From: Ignelater luminosus
Taxonomy: Eukaryota > Arthropoda > Insecta > Coleoptera > Elateridae
Assembly (NCBI GenBank): GCA_011009095.1
Contig: VTPC01091062.1
Span: 200,189 to 264,188, forward strand
Length of the DNA stretch: 64,000 bases
Direction: 5' to 3'
In this document: piece by piece, positions 48,510 to 60,709 of the stretch
Position numbering within the stretch: position 1 is the stretch's first letter
Layout: each line of letters starts with the position of its first letter
Translations under genes and position numbers: made by a program
Notes under the pieces: model-generated
Told to the model about the DNA's origin: nothing
The model's input: the letters and a program-made list of their open reading frames with translations, nothing else
The model's database searches: none

Positions 48510-51500
48510 TCCAGTATCGATCTAATTGCTTGGTGCCATCGATTCAGGATTTAGCCCTCAAAATGTTTAGTTTAAATAAATTTTAGTTTCAGTAATGGGA
48601 TAAAGCGAAGAGATTTTCATAGCATCAAATAAACTATAGCAACTTTAAATGGACCTGAATTGTATTGAAAAATTCTATTTAAAGTACGTAACTATTACCT
48701 ACATATTATCTAGTATATGTTGTACAGAGTGTATCATGTCTCATCAGTACATATCTGTATCTTTTTTGTTTATTGTCGAAATGATTTCAAGTATTTTACA
48801 TTTTAAAACAGACATCTTCATACTTCATACCACCAGTTTATATTGTCGGGGAAGATTTTAAAGTAAAATTAGATTACGAATAAAATACTAAGCATTTTAA
48901 AATACTTAATAAAATTGGAACAAGTTTCGATAAAATCGGAAGACTATTTCAAAGTCGAGCAAAAGGACTAGCATTCTATACAGTTATTTTCAAGAATTCC
49001 AATAAAGAGAAACTTTATTTAAAAGATTAGTATCAATTGTTAATAAGTTAAGGTAGTTGCCTTTGCAGTGATAACCTCGTAAGAAGACTAAATGAGAAAA
49101 CTCATAATGATGGATATTAGTGTTAAATATCTCGGTAGCAGATAAAACAAAATATTTAAAACTTGATTTATCGCTACCTACTTAAAGATAAGATGTGTTA
49201 AAAGAATTCCATTAATGTTTTAAAATCAAAACTTGTAAACATTTTAGAGACCACACACTTAAAATACTGTAGTCATTTCAGTCATAGTTTAGACATTACA
49301 GTGAAAGGAACAATATTTCTTTCCAATACTAAAGGAAATTTGAATACCCAAAAGGGAAGAATCACGGAAGAGCAAATACCGTTACAATAAAGCAAACATG
49401 TGAGTTTAAAAATGTTCAGCGTTTCAGTCCCAGCGGTGTTGATCTGCAGCGCAAAACTGCATTGGTTCAATTTAAAACTCAATAAAACTTTTCCTGCATA
49501 CGAAATATATATTTATGCGATATATCATATAGGGTGTCGTGCATTTTTATCAGCAGGGTTAACGTCGATAACCTTTCCTCGTCATCCAGAAAATTTAAAA
49601 CTTCGATAACATACGCACATAATATGTACATACATAACTAAATCCCGAAGTGATATTCTATTTTTTCACATACTTAACAACTTCCGTTCATCATCTCAAG
49701 TTACAAAGAAGAATCTGTACTATCTAAAAATAAATTGCTAGGCGGTTCTCGGCATTAAGAAACAAACAAACCCGTTTCGAGGCAGTAACAGCAGTTGAAA
49801 ATTAAAACGAATAAAGCAGAAGTGCTTTTAAAAAGAAACCTCCCCAATTTAAAATACCTGCACACACAGAAAACAGTTGAAATATGCTGGAAATAAGTTT
49901 AAAATTCGCGCTGAAACTGCCGGAAGTGAGATAAGGCGGATATAAACAACTGAGCGTCGAGCACAGCACTCTGCGACCCTTAGGAAGGAAGATAAGCGAT
50001 AAGCGTAATCGGACACATTATTTACCCCAGAAGCTTTTTATTTTATTTCGGGGGTTCAGGTGCACGGCGTGATGAAATAGGCTGAAAAGACGTAAATTTG
50101 AGCTCGAACTTTTAAATTACGATTCTGAACATTCGTCGCTTCAAAAATACGCTATGAATAACGGGGATGAAAACGTTCGATACACGAAAGAGAAAAAATG
50201 AAATAAGAGTAGAGTAATTATACCGTGGTTAATTATAAATTTATAACTGGACGTTTTTTACACCCCATTTAGTAATTAAATTTAATTAGTCCCTAAAGCA
50301 CTCGGCTTCTTAAAACACGAAATTACATTTTTTACATTTTTGCCTTTGCCTTTGTATAAGTACATTTTTAATACTTTTGAAAATTGCATTACTTTATACA
50401 TTCTTATTCTTGTTTAAGAATTATAACGTACCATTACCACTTTTATTCGTTTCGAAATTTCTTTAATGTATTTTTTAAGCAGAAACTTTACAACACACTA
50501 CTGTTTCAGTCTTTCGGAAATCAATGTATAAAAAATGTTTCTTGGAATTTGTCACAATTCTCAAATATTTTATTTTCAATTAAGTTCATAAAATACCCGA
50601 AGTCTACTAAGAAATCTTGATGAATTTCAAATATTCCCAACATTATCCGAAGATTTGGAAATTTAAATTGTTTTAGAAGTTTCAGAAAACTTTTAGACTT
50701 ATTAAAATTTTAAGGCAGACTTAAAGATCCCATCTAACCTCAAAAGATTCCCTAAAAGTTTTAAAGTTCTTTTTTTTAGATAGGAATTTCCATTTAGATT
50801 ACTGAAGAGTTTGGGAAACGTTGATAAACCACTATTTTGTTAGGTGAAAAATTAAACAGTTTGGGGAATTTTCTGAAATTAAATCTTTCCTACAAGCTTT
50901 CAGTTTTTAAATTTGTTCACTTGGAAACATGATAATCAATTCAACTAATAACTTTTTGTTCGCAATATCCAAAAGAAATTCTAAAATAAATAAAAGTAAT
51001 CCTTAAATAACCAACACTAACACTGCCTCAAGATATTCATTTTCCAAAACAAAAAAAATAAATTTTTGTGAAACTCGCACATCTTTGTTTCAAGAATTTT
51101 TCAGACCATCTCAATTTTTGTTTCTGAGAATCCAACTTAAATAGAAAAACCCAATACTAAATGATTTATTTATAATTTATATTCATCCAAGAACTAATAG
51201 GTTAAGATAGAACTATATAGTGCAAAATTGTTTTGATTTATAAAGAAATTTTGTTTCATTAATATTATTAAATTCTTATCTAATCACGAACATAATTTTT
51301 TTAATCGAGATAACACTGCTACATTTGTTATCAAGAATTAAAACCACATGTGAGTAAGAAATAAAACTTTAATTAAGAATAATTGTTTGCATGACCTGCA
51401 AAAAACATTAAAAAAGAAATAATAAAATTACATACTGCAAACAAAATCTGACAATATAAACTACCAAGTATACTACTAATCCAGTACTGCTAAATGACAT

Positions 51501-51640
51501 AAAACATTGTAACTAGATCTGAAAGAAGAAACTAAAATAAATATAAAATGTAATTGTTTCACTCTTGCTCGACATTCACTCTCAGACAATTCATAAAATA
51601 TTAACTGGCTAAAATAGTTGAAATCCAGTGAACCGAAGCG
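48510..51640. other. AT-rich non-coding stretch, no gene recognised
   Basis: A somewhat more GC-rich patch at 49900..50100 and an isolated TATAGGGTGTCG-type end near 49529 are the only notable points. No exon recognised. Confidence 0.4.
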
Positions 51641-51646
51641 ATACAT

Positions 51647-51788
51647 ATACAGGGTGAGGAAATAGAAACAAATTGAGAGCAGAAAGCAACATAGTGCCTC
51701 TGGAAGCATAACCTAAAAATATTTTGAATTATACAGGGTGCTCGGTTTGTTTGTGGCAGCATCTTACTTTATTTGGAACACCCTGTAT
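51647..51788. repeat. Cluster of short TACAGGGTG inverted/direct termini
   Basis: ATACAGGGTG occurs at 51647..51656 and 51731..51740, and its complement CACCCTGTAT at 51779..51788. The last two bracket only 58 bp, far too small for an autonomous element. They may be a deleted transposon or abutting fragments of the TACAGGGTG families seen elsewhere in the window. Confidence 0.55.
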
Positions 51789-51799
51789 ATTACTTTATT

Positions 51800-53130
51800 T
51801 TTGGATTCCCTATTACATTTAGATTCATTTTTATTAACCACATGTTTGGTCTAAATTGCGACGTTTTCGAGATATTTAGTATTTTTTGAAAAAATTGTTT
51901 TACATTGTTTTAGAAATTTTGAAATATCTCTGGGAATAAACAGGATACGAAGATACGGTTTAATCATCGTGTCAAATACGGGTTGCTACATCAATTGCGT
52001 TACAAATGACTTTGTTAAAGATTACTATGGTCCCATTATGGATCATTGAAAATAAAGATCGTCAGTCATGGATAACTTGATATTTTTAAATAGAACGATA
52101 TGAAAATTTTTGTATAATCAGACTTAAAATTTAATTTTCTTTCATTTTTATTTATTGGTCTTTGGGTCTATCTGCGGTGGTTTAAGCGTTATTTTATAAA
52201 AACGCTAATTTTGTTAATTTAAATAACCAGATTTAGTAAAGAGGGCTGTGCTTAGAAACAGTAGTTGCAACAAACATTTAAATTATGCATATATACATGT
52301 ATATTTATATTTTTTTTTGTGTTTTGAACAAAACAAAAGAAAGGGGCTCTAGCAATTTTTAACACAGCAGTATCTACTACTACATTACATCTTGCAAGTC
52401 ATCTTACAGGACTATGGCAACCAATTCACCGTCCATACGTATTATTAAAATGATTTGTAACGTGACCAATGCGCTGGTGCGCCATCGTGTTGAAAAATTG
52501 TATTTTGTTGTATTGTATTTTGTAAGCAGAGGGCTATACTTAAAAAAATACACTAATTTTTAATAAACCATCGCTAAAACTCGAGACGCGTTGGCCGATT
52601 TTCACCAAACTTGAAGGGAGAAAGGGGGTCAAGAGCTTTCGATCGCCAGCAGCGGTCTTGTACATGAGGTTAGCAATCCGGGACCAGAGGTCGCCGCTTC
52701 GTATGCACGCCAGGAACGTTTTGCTTGGAAGTTCGAGTTGACGCAGTTCAAACCGTTTTCTACTTCTTACGGTTGGGTCGCTAGAGGGCAACAGGTAGAA
52801 CCTTGAACAGTTCGTAGTTCGGAAACTATAACAGTTACAGAGTTCAGGTTTCCACTGATCGACAAAGCTTAGAAACACTATTGCACGATAAAAAGCTCGA
52901 CTCAAAAGACGGAACCCAAAACTTGCCCGAGAAAGTGGAGTGGTGACAAATGTTGCAACCCCCACTAAAACGCGCAGATTAACCGATCGACCACACATTC
53001 GATGTTAACTTCGCCGTTTTTCCGAGAACAAGAAAACCCCCGCTTCCATAATCCATAACTCTGGAACCGAAACTCCTCGAACTGGATTTTTTTTGTAAGG
53101 ACGAGCATAATATTTTACAGTGACCAGTTT
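51800..53130. other. Non-coding stretch with a GC-richer, repeat-like second half
   Basis: From 52560 to 53110 base composition shifts to higher GC, and a 152-codon minus-strand frame (52540..52998) stays open. I judge this frame to be chance in GC-richer repeat-like DNA, because its translation lacks any domain. The plus strand carries phrases such as GGCCGATTTTCACCAAACTT that recur in dispersed insect repeats. This is inference. Confidence 0.3.
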
Positions 53131-53152
53131 TTGAGTTTTCTCTCACACCTCT

Positions 53153-53413
53153 GTGGCGTCGTTACCCGAGGTGTTAGCAAAACGACGTTATTTTTGGATG
53201 CGCCGTCAGATGGGACGCAAAAAAGGTTCTGTAGACTTCTTTCCTAAGAGGTCATCTTCAAGGCCAAAAACGGAAGAAACTGGAAATGAGCAAGTTCCGC
53301 TACTTCCTTCGTCGTCTGTTTTAGGGCCAAACGGATTGGTGCCTAATAAGGATTATGTAACGAGTTTAGCAGACCTTCGGGAACGAGAGAAGAAGCCGTC
53401 GGACCTTACCATG
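53153..53413 (+). CDS. Candidate exon, charged cytoplasmic-type sequence, function unknown
   Basis: An open plus-strand frame ends at a donor-like ATG|GTAAAT (53413/53414). Possible acceptors lie at 53120 (TATTTTACAG) and about 53170 (ACCCGAG), and in-frame ATG codons at 53198 and 53210 would also allow a first exon. The translation is compositionally protein-like: RRYFWMRRQMGRKKGSVDFF, a Ser/Lys/Glu-rich stretch, VPLLPSSSVLGPNGLVPN, then KDYVTSLADLREREKKPSDL. No transmembrane segment or known domain is visible. Basic and proline/serine-rich content suggests an intracellular linker or tail. It stands out against the AT-rich flanks, but I do not recognise it and its start is undecided. Confidence 0.4.
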
Positions 53414-53479
53414 GTAAATTTCTGTAACGTAAAATACGACATGAAATCTTTCTCTAGCTTCCCCTAATATCCTTCCGAT

Positions 53480-56400
53480 CTTCTTTTGAGAAAATGCAGA
53501 ATCACACATTCAGAAAAAAAAGTTAATATTGTAGAAATCAAAACAGAACAGATCAACAACTCGTCTTATCATCATGTTAGATACGTAAATGTAGTTTCAA
53601 TATAATAGGTCGAAATTAAAAGAAACAGCTCCAACGTTAAATCCGAAAGGCATTTTCCCCTTGTACATATGTAAGCTCAGAGACTTCGAAATAAGAGAAG
53701 TTCTGGATATCATTTTGATTTCATGCAGCATGTCCTGACAGAAGTTTTTCTATCAAACCACGGTCACATACTTTAATTTAATGAACCAATAGTGCCAATA
53801 CCAGAAATCCCAAATTGATTTGATTAACTGCTAAAGCAGAAACTATCTAGCTCCAGAATGTTGCCCAAATAGTCATAATATCTGTTCTGTATACAATTTG
53901 TGATGTTAATAATCCACCTAGGAAGAGGTTCGCAGAGTACTCAGAGCAACATAAGGCAACGTATAGTGAGTTTACCTGTATCGGAATGGGAGTCCCTAAA
54001 GTATCAGTAGAGATTCGCTTGCTTGAGACTGCAATTCTTAGGTTTCTTCCCAATAATCGCTAATGAATGGAGATTGATCACTAAGACGGCATCGATTCAT
54101 TTGGACCACAAAAAGTTCAGAATTACAATTACAATTTACAAAAGGGACTAGAAATCATAATCTTACAACCTACATTATTCAATATTTACACTGTTAACTG
54201 AGTTCTAGGATACATTCTTGTGTCCTGACAAAGGTAAAGTTCGTATTAATCTTCATGAGCAATAGAAAGTCTGAAGCTCGATTTATTCAGTGGTAACCCT
54301 AAATGATCTAGATCGCGTCGTTGATCGATGACGACTTGAGTTAAGTTGAGCTCTTCTTAGGCAAATATGCAATAATACTCAAATTAAAGATATCTGTTAT
54401 TTGGCTTGCGTATATGAAGACAACCAAGTTGCTTTTTGTCGCTCGTCTAGTCTAGTATTATCTAGAAATAAGTTGGATACATAGTTAATCTTATCCAACG
54501 ATTGCAGAATAGATCTAAGTCTCCTAGATAAGGGATCCCCTCTTTAAAGCCACTAGATTAATTAAGTAAGAGCAATACAGACCATTGTTATCATTGTTGT
54601 AATTAACAAAAGTTTGTAATTGTAAGTACACAGAATTGCAGTCTCGAACTGCAGTTTCGAGATTATTATGTCCTCATCAGCGTAGTGATTCTTCTTCTAT
54701 TTATAGAACACTGTCGTTAACATTAAAAGCAAGCAGTTGTACGTCATGTACCATCATTTCGGGCAGAGCTGAGCAAACTTGGTCTCCAGAATATAACTGG
54801 CTCGTACAAAGGCAAACAGTGAACAGCATCTGACTTCCGATCATTGTTGACAACAAGCAAAACATGCTAGCACACCTAGTCAATTAGCTGTAGTATACGG
54901 AGATTCTGCTGTAAGAAAGCTCTCATTTTTAACTCAATTTAGTTTTTTTCTTGATTATGACTATGAAAATTCCAGCGCAACTGTTGTAGTCCGTTTTTGA
55001 CAGACCATAACTCAGTTAATCTTGTGCGGAGACTATTGACCGAGCGGTCTGGGTTATGAATTTTTACACCAAGTTATTGTTTGTCAAGAAGAATCTCTAT
55101 GAAACAGCTGGTGGTTCGGAACTCACCCTAAGTTGTACGATACCCTATATGTACCTGCATCTGTTGAATCCGCGCAGGATGGGTGTAGAGGAGAAATCGT
55201 CAACACGATACTTGAAGAAGAGGGGAGAAAGAAAAAGAGTCCTAATGATCTTAAAAATGTCCGGCGCGTGCAATTATGCATATATTCTAGGTATTCCACT
55301 TCTACATATTTTATTTTCCATCTGATCTTAAGTAATTTAAGATTTTTACATGAATTCTATTCAACCTCCTAATTTACTATTTGATAGATGCTAATGTACT
55401 TCTATAAAACTCTGTAATTAACGTCATTATAAACTATAACGTGATTAGGCTAAATAAATTAAATATTGCTAATAAATTCTTCAGCATATAATTCTTTTAC
55501 CCTCTCAATATTTCATTTGATTTAATCTTCATGAATCATAGTCCTTGATGAATGGATTTGAGATTTTTAGGCTTTTCAGTTTATAAATGAAAAGAGCCTC
55601 TTTTTGGCAAAATTCAGTTCCTTTCTAAAAAAAGCTTCACAATTTGAGCAAAACTACATTATTGAAAAGGCTTGAATTAACTCAGATCTTTTAAATAATG
55701 CCTTTATAAGTAACTTACATGTACTAACAGCTTTTTAAAGCGAAACAACTCAGTTTGAATTTAAAAGTTGTGTAGTTATCTTTTCAAGTTTTCTTAACGT
55801 ATAAGCAGGCCTACATCAAATAGAATTTAGAATCAAAACATTACTCTCGGAAAATAACAAGTTTATGATGCTATTGTCACAAATCTGAGGTGTATACAAT
55901 TTTGAAGAAGATTCTAATCTACAACCCAAGGCAGCCAACCAGATCAATTATGAAATTTTTCCTTGCATAAATTTTCTAATAAAATCAATTATTACACTGA
56001 AAAGCAGGTTGCCAAGAAAAACTAAGCAAGTTATACCCCTCAGTCGTTTCGTTAACAAAATAAACAACCTACACAAAATAAACCAGTAATAATAATAATA
56101 ATAATAATAAATTACACGGGTAATTTCATAAGAATAATTTGATGAACAAAACAAAACAGTTTGCACGTTGTTAATATTATAATAAATTATAATAGTCCAT
56201 TATTACACAATTAGGCAAATGTACTGAATACTCGGAGGTTAACCTTACTAAAAAAAATGTTTTAACGCGTCCAAAAGAGAAACTGGAAAAAAGATTTAAA
56301 TTTCATATGTATACAAGCCTCTGAAAATGCATTTGTAAAATAAAACTTTCATGTATTTATTTGTTTAGCAAGACTGGTCTTCTCCGCTTTCCAGTTTGTT

Positions 56401-58590
56401 ATTTTTCTCTTTTTCTGCGCAAAAAAGAAGCTTTTTAGCAGAGCACTTTATATCTCTAGGTTTCGTTATACGCCCTTCATAACTTGTAACATTAATTATT
56501 AACATCATAAATCCATACTTTCATATGTCGACGAGTTTTAAGAGATAAACCACCCACGTTATATATCTGCACATACATACATACAATATATTTTGTAAAA
56601 ATGGCAAAAAAATATATTTATACTATACAGCATACAGTGAAAACCGCGCGCATAAATATTCAACCCCTTTCAGTGAAATAAATCTACGAACAAAATTAAA
56701 ACGGTGGTCGAAAGGGGTAGCTAAAAATAAAAGAGAGCAAGCGAGAAAGATCGAATGCATTAAAGTGCTTCAGAAAAGGACGAAACAAATTTATTCAGTA
56801 ACATGTTTTATTATACTCCAGTTTTAATTTAGTTAAAGAGCGGCTTTTGTGTATATTTTTGTTCCACTTACCAATATTTCAAAATTTCAAACTTTTACGC
56901 TTTGCCACGAATTATAAGATTTATATTCTCTAGCTTTTCTGTTTCAGATATATTAATGGAATTTTAATAAAAGTTTCCGTGTCCGCTGGTTCGGCTAACA
57001 AAACTCGAAAGCGAATGCGCTTACTTACTTATATCTTCCACAGTCAATGATAAACGTCCATAAGAGCAGCTTTATCTGAAATATTCTAAAAGGGTACGTT
57101 ATAGCCAGAGTATGATAACATAAAATATCTTGAAAATCCCAAATTTATGGGGGTAGGTGTGACAAAAAGGCATTTTGCATATGATATCCCGAATATATAG
57201 CATGATAGGGTGTCAATGGGGATTTAGCACATCGCTCTCTTCAAATATATACGGAAAAGTATTGGAAAGAGAGATAAACACCAACCAGAGGTCTGCTGTA
57301 TATAATGAACGAATATTTTATTATAAATACGATTTTCTTTGTTTTATTATGCAACATAAAAAACACTTTTTCTAATTTTAGAATATTTAGTGTGACCTTC
57401 CGTTTTATAACACGTTATATGGGCCCTTAAAGTTTTACAGGAAAGAAAGTTCTTGCAGCGAGTTGTTAAACGTGACCGCTACCAATCAACTAAGGGGTTT
57501 TGATTGTTTACATTTTTCATACTGCTGAAATAAAACAAAACACTAAACATGTCAGTTTAAGAAGTTAAAAGTATCAGCAATTCTGTAAGGAAACACTTAA
57601 ATTTGATATCAGAACTATCAGTACCTACTCGAACCTAAAATACAGTTACTTACCATGAAACGAAACTAAACTAATTTCAAACACTGTGGTAGCCAGGATT
57701 TAATACAATTCCAACGAGGTAGATGTAACGTTTCATTTAATGGAATCAAGAATTACAAACCAACGCATGTTAATATTTCGAAATATTTCACAAACCACTC
57801 CTCAACTTTCTCATCAAAGAGATTAAAATGAGTTAGATCACTTTGAATATTGATTACTGGAAGTATCAATATTTTTATCTGCATGCTTTAATACTACAGC
57901 AATTTAGCCTACCGTTTCTAGTATTACAAAACCGACTTCAAGATCACTCTATCTAATCCACAGATCTCCCATTTCACCACAGAACCAAGCACGCAAATGT
58001 ATGTAAATCAAAGTTCTCTCTATATAGAATTCTACCTGGCGCTTTTTCTCTATTTGTATCTGTCTTTGAAGTCTATAAAGTGTTTCTAGTTGTAAAAAAA
58101 TTAATTTCTAGTTTTGAGGTGAGGTTTTTCATTTTTGAAAAGAGCATAACCATGTCCGAAATTAATGCGTCAATCACACGCTTAATCACAAACAAATTGA
58201 GATTCGGACATTTAGGTCCTAAACCTTTGTCAACTACTGTTCTGGACGTACACTATTTCAATCGCATGCTTTCTGCAAAATTATTTCTTGGTCCATTGCA
58301 TAAGAAAGCCAGTTTTATTGGCATTGCCATCATGGTTTCTTCTTTTCTTTATTCAATCTCGGTTTTTCATTACCTTATTAAAAGTCTTTTTCATGGTTTC
58401 CACAGTACCCTCAGCTAAGTCATTTGACCTTGAACAGTGAGGGCTAAACATGATGAGACTGAAATCACACTCCTTGACAAATTATTTAAATGACTAAATT
58501 ATAATATAATGCAGCATTATGTGAGCAAGATTCTTGTCTGGGGATCTTGAAACGCACCTAAATTCCCTTTGCATAAACATGGATGTAATA
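53480..58590. other. AT-rich non-coding stretch with one microsatellite
   Basis: If the 53153 exon is real, this would be part of its downstream intron. A TAA trinucleotide array lies at 56087..56111. Open frames at 55056..55372, 57175..57375 and 58080..58418 lack recognisable domains. Confidence 0.4.
56087..56111. repeat. TAA trinucleotide microsatellite
   Basis: About eight uninterrupted TAA units. Confidence 0.95.
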
Positions 58591-58734
58591 ATGTCAGTGT
58601 CGCTATTAACCAGCGATGTATACGGGAAAATAAGGAAATAGAGTAAAGGCAAGGAAAGGAAAGTCGAAGAAATACTTCGAGAAATCTATTGACTGTGGGA
58701 ATAGAAGCACAAAACGCAGGTAATGACAAGAAAA

Positions 58735-58918
58735 AAGAAAACATACGAAGAATGTAAAGAGGTTATAAAAACGAAGACAAACAAGACTGAGGGAGCAGAC
58801 GGTGTACAAGAAAAATGATAAAAGATGGAAAAGAGCTGAGGTGGAAAATGTAACAACTAGGATAAGGCGAGAAGAGACGGTGCTAACTGTCTGTAGACTA
58901 GGAATAATTGAACCTATA
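58735..58918 (+). pseudogene. Non-LTR reverse transcriptase fragment, left of mariner
   Basis: Pieces read KTKTNKTEGADGVQEKMIKD, then after a shift a CRLGIIEPI block. In relatives these are the KKNKAPGEDGIP-x-ELIK and W-x-x-GIIEPIHKKGD blocks at the start of the polymerase domain. The sequence is cut at the TA target of the mariner and resumes at 60214. Confidence 0.55.
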
Positions 58919-60213
58919 CGAGGGTGGTCTGAAAAGTTTCCGACCTCAACGTGAAGATGGCAGCACTCGTAAATAAAAGCTACTGAATTTCGTTGTTCAT
59001 CTGTTGACAGTTACTCACCAAAGTTTCAGCCATTTTGGACGCGCAGTTTTTATGTAACAGTCGTTTGAGTGAGTTGATGTGAGTTTTTTTTGTGAAAATG
59101 GACAAAATCGAGTATCGAGCTGTCATTAAATATTTGTTTTTGAAAGGCAATACGCCTTCGCAAATAAAAGATGAGTTGGATTCTGTGTATGGGGACTCTG
59201 CACCATCATTTACCACAGTAAAATTCTGGGCTGCTGAATTTAAACGTGGCCGTACGAGCTTGGGAGACGATGAACGTTCGGGACGTCCAAAAACTGCAAC
59301 TACCGACGAAAACATCGCCAAAGTTCACCAAATGGTGCTAGACGACCGCCGAATTAAAGTGAGAGAGATAGCAGAGGTTATAAACATGTCAAAAGAACGT
59401 GTTCGTCACATATTAAATCAACATTTAGGCATGAGAAAGTTGTCCGCGCGTTGGGTGCCGCGTTTGCTCACGTTAGACCAAAAACGTGTTCGAATGAATA
59501 TTTCCAACGCTCTTTTGGCGCAGTTTAGGCGAAATAAATCCGAGTTTTGGCGCCGATTATATACTGTAGATGAAACTTGGATACATCATCATACGCCCGA
59601 ACCAAAAATACAGTCCAAACAGTGGACTGCAAAGGGGGAACCGGCTCCAAAAAAAGCAAAAACTGTTTTTTCGGCTGGGAAAGTGATGACGACTGTTTTT
59701 TGGGATAGTCATGGAGTTATTTTAATCGATTATCTTCAAAAAGGAAAAACCATTACAGGAGCATACTATGCATCATTACTTCACAAGCTGAAGGCAGAAC
59801 TTGCGAAAAAACGGCCACATTTGCAGAAAAAGAAAATACTGTTTCACCAAGACAACGCACTGTCTCACACCTCAGCGGTTGCCATGGCGAAAATCCACGA
59901 ATTACGGTTTGAACTGCTTGACCATCCGCCTTACTCACCAGATCTAGCCCCAAGCGACTTCTTTTTGTTCCCTCATCTAAAAATTGCGCTCGGAGGACAA
60001 AGATTTTCGTCAAATGAAGAGGCAATCACCTTCGTGAACAATTATTTTGCAGAGAAGAATGCCGAGTACTATTTGGACGGGTTATAGAGATGGGAGCATC
60101 GCTGGAAGAAGTGTGTAGAGTTACAAGGAGACAATGTTGAAAAATAAAAAAAAAATTTTCAGAAAATATGTCTTGTATCTTTGTTAGGTCGGAAACTTTT
60201 CAGACCACCCTCG
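58919..60213 (+). mobile_element. Mariner element, near-intact copy
   Basis: The element is 1295 bp between TA dinucleotides (58917..58918 and 60214..60215). Its 28-bp terminal inverted repeats start CGAGGGTGGTCTGAAAAGTT and are identical at the two ends. It is the longer of two related copies (other at 24064..25325). It landed inside an older reverse transcriptase fragment. Confidence 0.98.
59098..60087 (+). CDS. Mariner transposase (DD34D), truncated by a late nonsense codon
   Basis: The transposase binds the terminal repeats and cuts and rejoins the element at TA sites in the nucleus. Starting at the ATG at 59098 the frame runs 329 codons without interruption. Residues 1-110 form the paired helix-turn-helix DNA-binding half (starting MDKIEYRAVIKYLFLKGN). 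WVPRLL at 119-124 is the mariner signature. The catalytic triad is D158 (TVDETW), D252 (HQDNALSHTS) and D287 (SPDLAPSDFFLF), with 34 residues between the last two. The TAG at 60085 stands where the dead sister copy has CAG (Gln). The frame would otherwise continue 19 more codons to TAA at 60145, giving 349 residues, the usual mariner length. Loss of the C-terminal 20 residues may abolish activity. A GTG six bases upstream is in frame but an unlikely start. Confidence 0.93.
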   Translation: MDKIEYRAVIKYLFLKGNTPSQIKDELDSVYGDSAPSFTTVKFWAAEFKRGRTSLGDDERSGRPKTATTDENIAKVHQMVLDDRRIKVREIAEVINMSKERVRHILNQHLGMRKLSARWVPRLLTLDQKRVRMNISNALLAQFRRNKSEFWRRLYTVDETWIHHHTPEPKIQSKQWTAKGEPAPKKAKTVFSAGKVMTTVFWDSHGVILIDYLQKGKTITGAYYASLLHKLKAELAKKRPHLQKKKILFHQDNALSHTSAVAMAKIHELRFELLDHPPYSPDLAPSDFFLFPHLKIALGGQRFSSNEEAITFVNNYFAEKNAEYYLDGL

Positions 60214-60300
60214 TACTAAAAAAAAAGAAACGCTGACGAATGTACAAACTATGGAAGACATGCTGATAAATGTAGCGATTTGGAAAAGGTAAATCAACGA
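60214..60300 (+). pseudogene. Non-LTR reverse transcriptase fragment, right of mariner
   Basis: KKRNADECTNYGR follows directly after the mariner. It matches the KKGD-x-x-x-C-x-NYRGI block that follows GIIEPI in RTE/Jockey-type polymerases. Together with 58735..58918 it reconstructs the target into which the mariner jumped. Confidence 0.5.
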
Positions 60301-60487
60301 TCGACCCAATACGCACATCGCATACCTACTACAGTGCTTGATCAAAATGAAATAAAATATTGTCTTGGCAGTTTTAGAGAATTCTCTTGTGATAAAAGTT
60401 TATCATTCACAAAACTAAAAAAAAAATGATTAAAAAGTCCTTTTGTGATTGACATTTTGAAAGAACTAATTCGGACCAATTCAAGTA

Positions 60488-60702
60488 CAGTCAACTCATA
60501 AAGTAATGTCGCAAAATGTTTTACATTTTATCGTTTAACTCCTCATTTAATGGCAAATTTTGCATTTCATAGATAGTAATCGATTAACCAAGAATAATTT
60601 ACGTATTAAGTTAGTATTTATGGATTGCAAATATTTTCATTAATTTAGAAATTAAATACCAGAATGTAAATCATTTTGCGACATTACTTTATGAGTTGAC
60701 TG
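60488..60702. mobile_element. MITE with identical 31-bp terminal inverted repeats
   Basis: The 215-bp element is flanked by TA (60486..60487 and 60703..60704). The first and last 31 bp, beginning CAGTCAACTCATAAAGTAAT, are perfect reverse complements. The interior is AT-rich with no coding capacity. The TA target and short size indicate a Tc1/mariner-mobilised MITE. Identical ends suggest recent activity or conversion. Confidence 0.93.
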
Positions 60703-60709
60703 TACGTGT

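Noticed and set aside
52540-52998. 152-codon minus-strand open frame
   Set aside because: Lies in GC-richer, repeat-like DNA where long frames arise by chance. The translation has no recognisable domain, and the opposite strand carries repeat-like phrases.
58980-59321. Minus-strand open frame over the mariner, repeated at 24125..24445
   Set aside because: Antisense shadow of the transposase. The same frame appears in both mariner copies for that reason.
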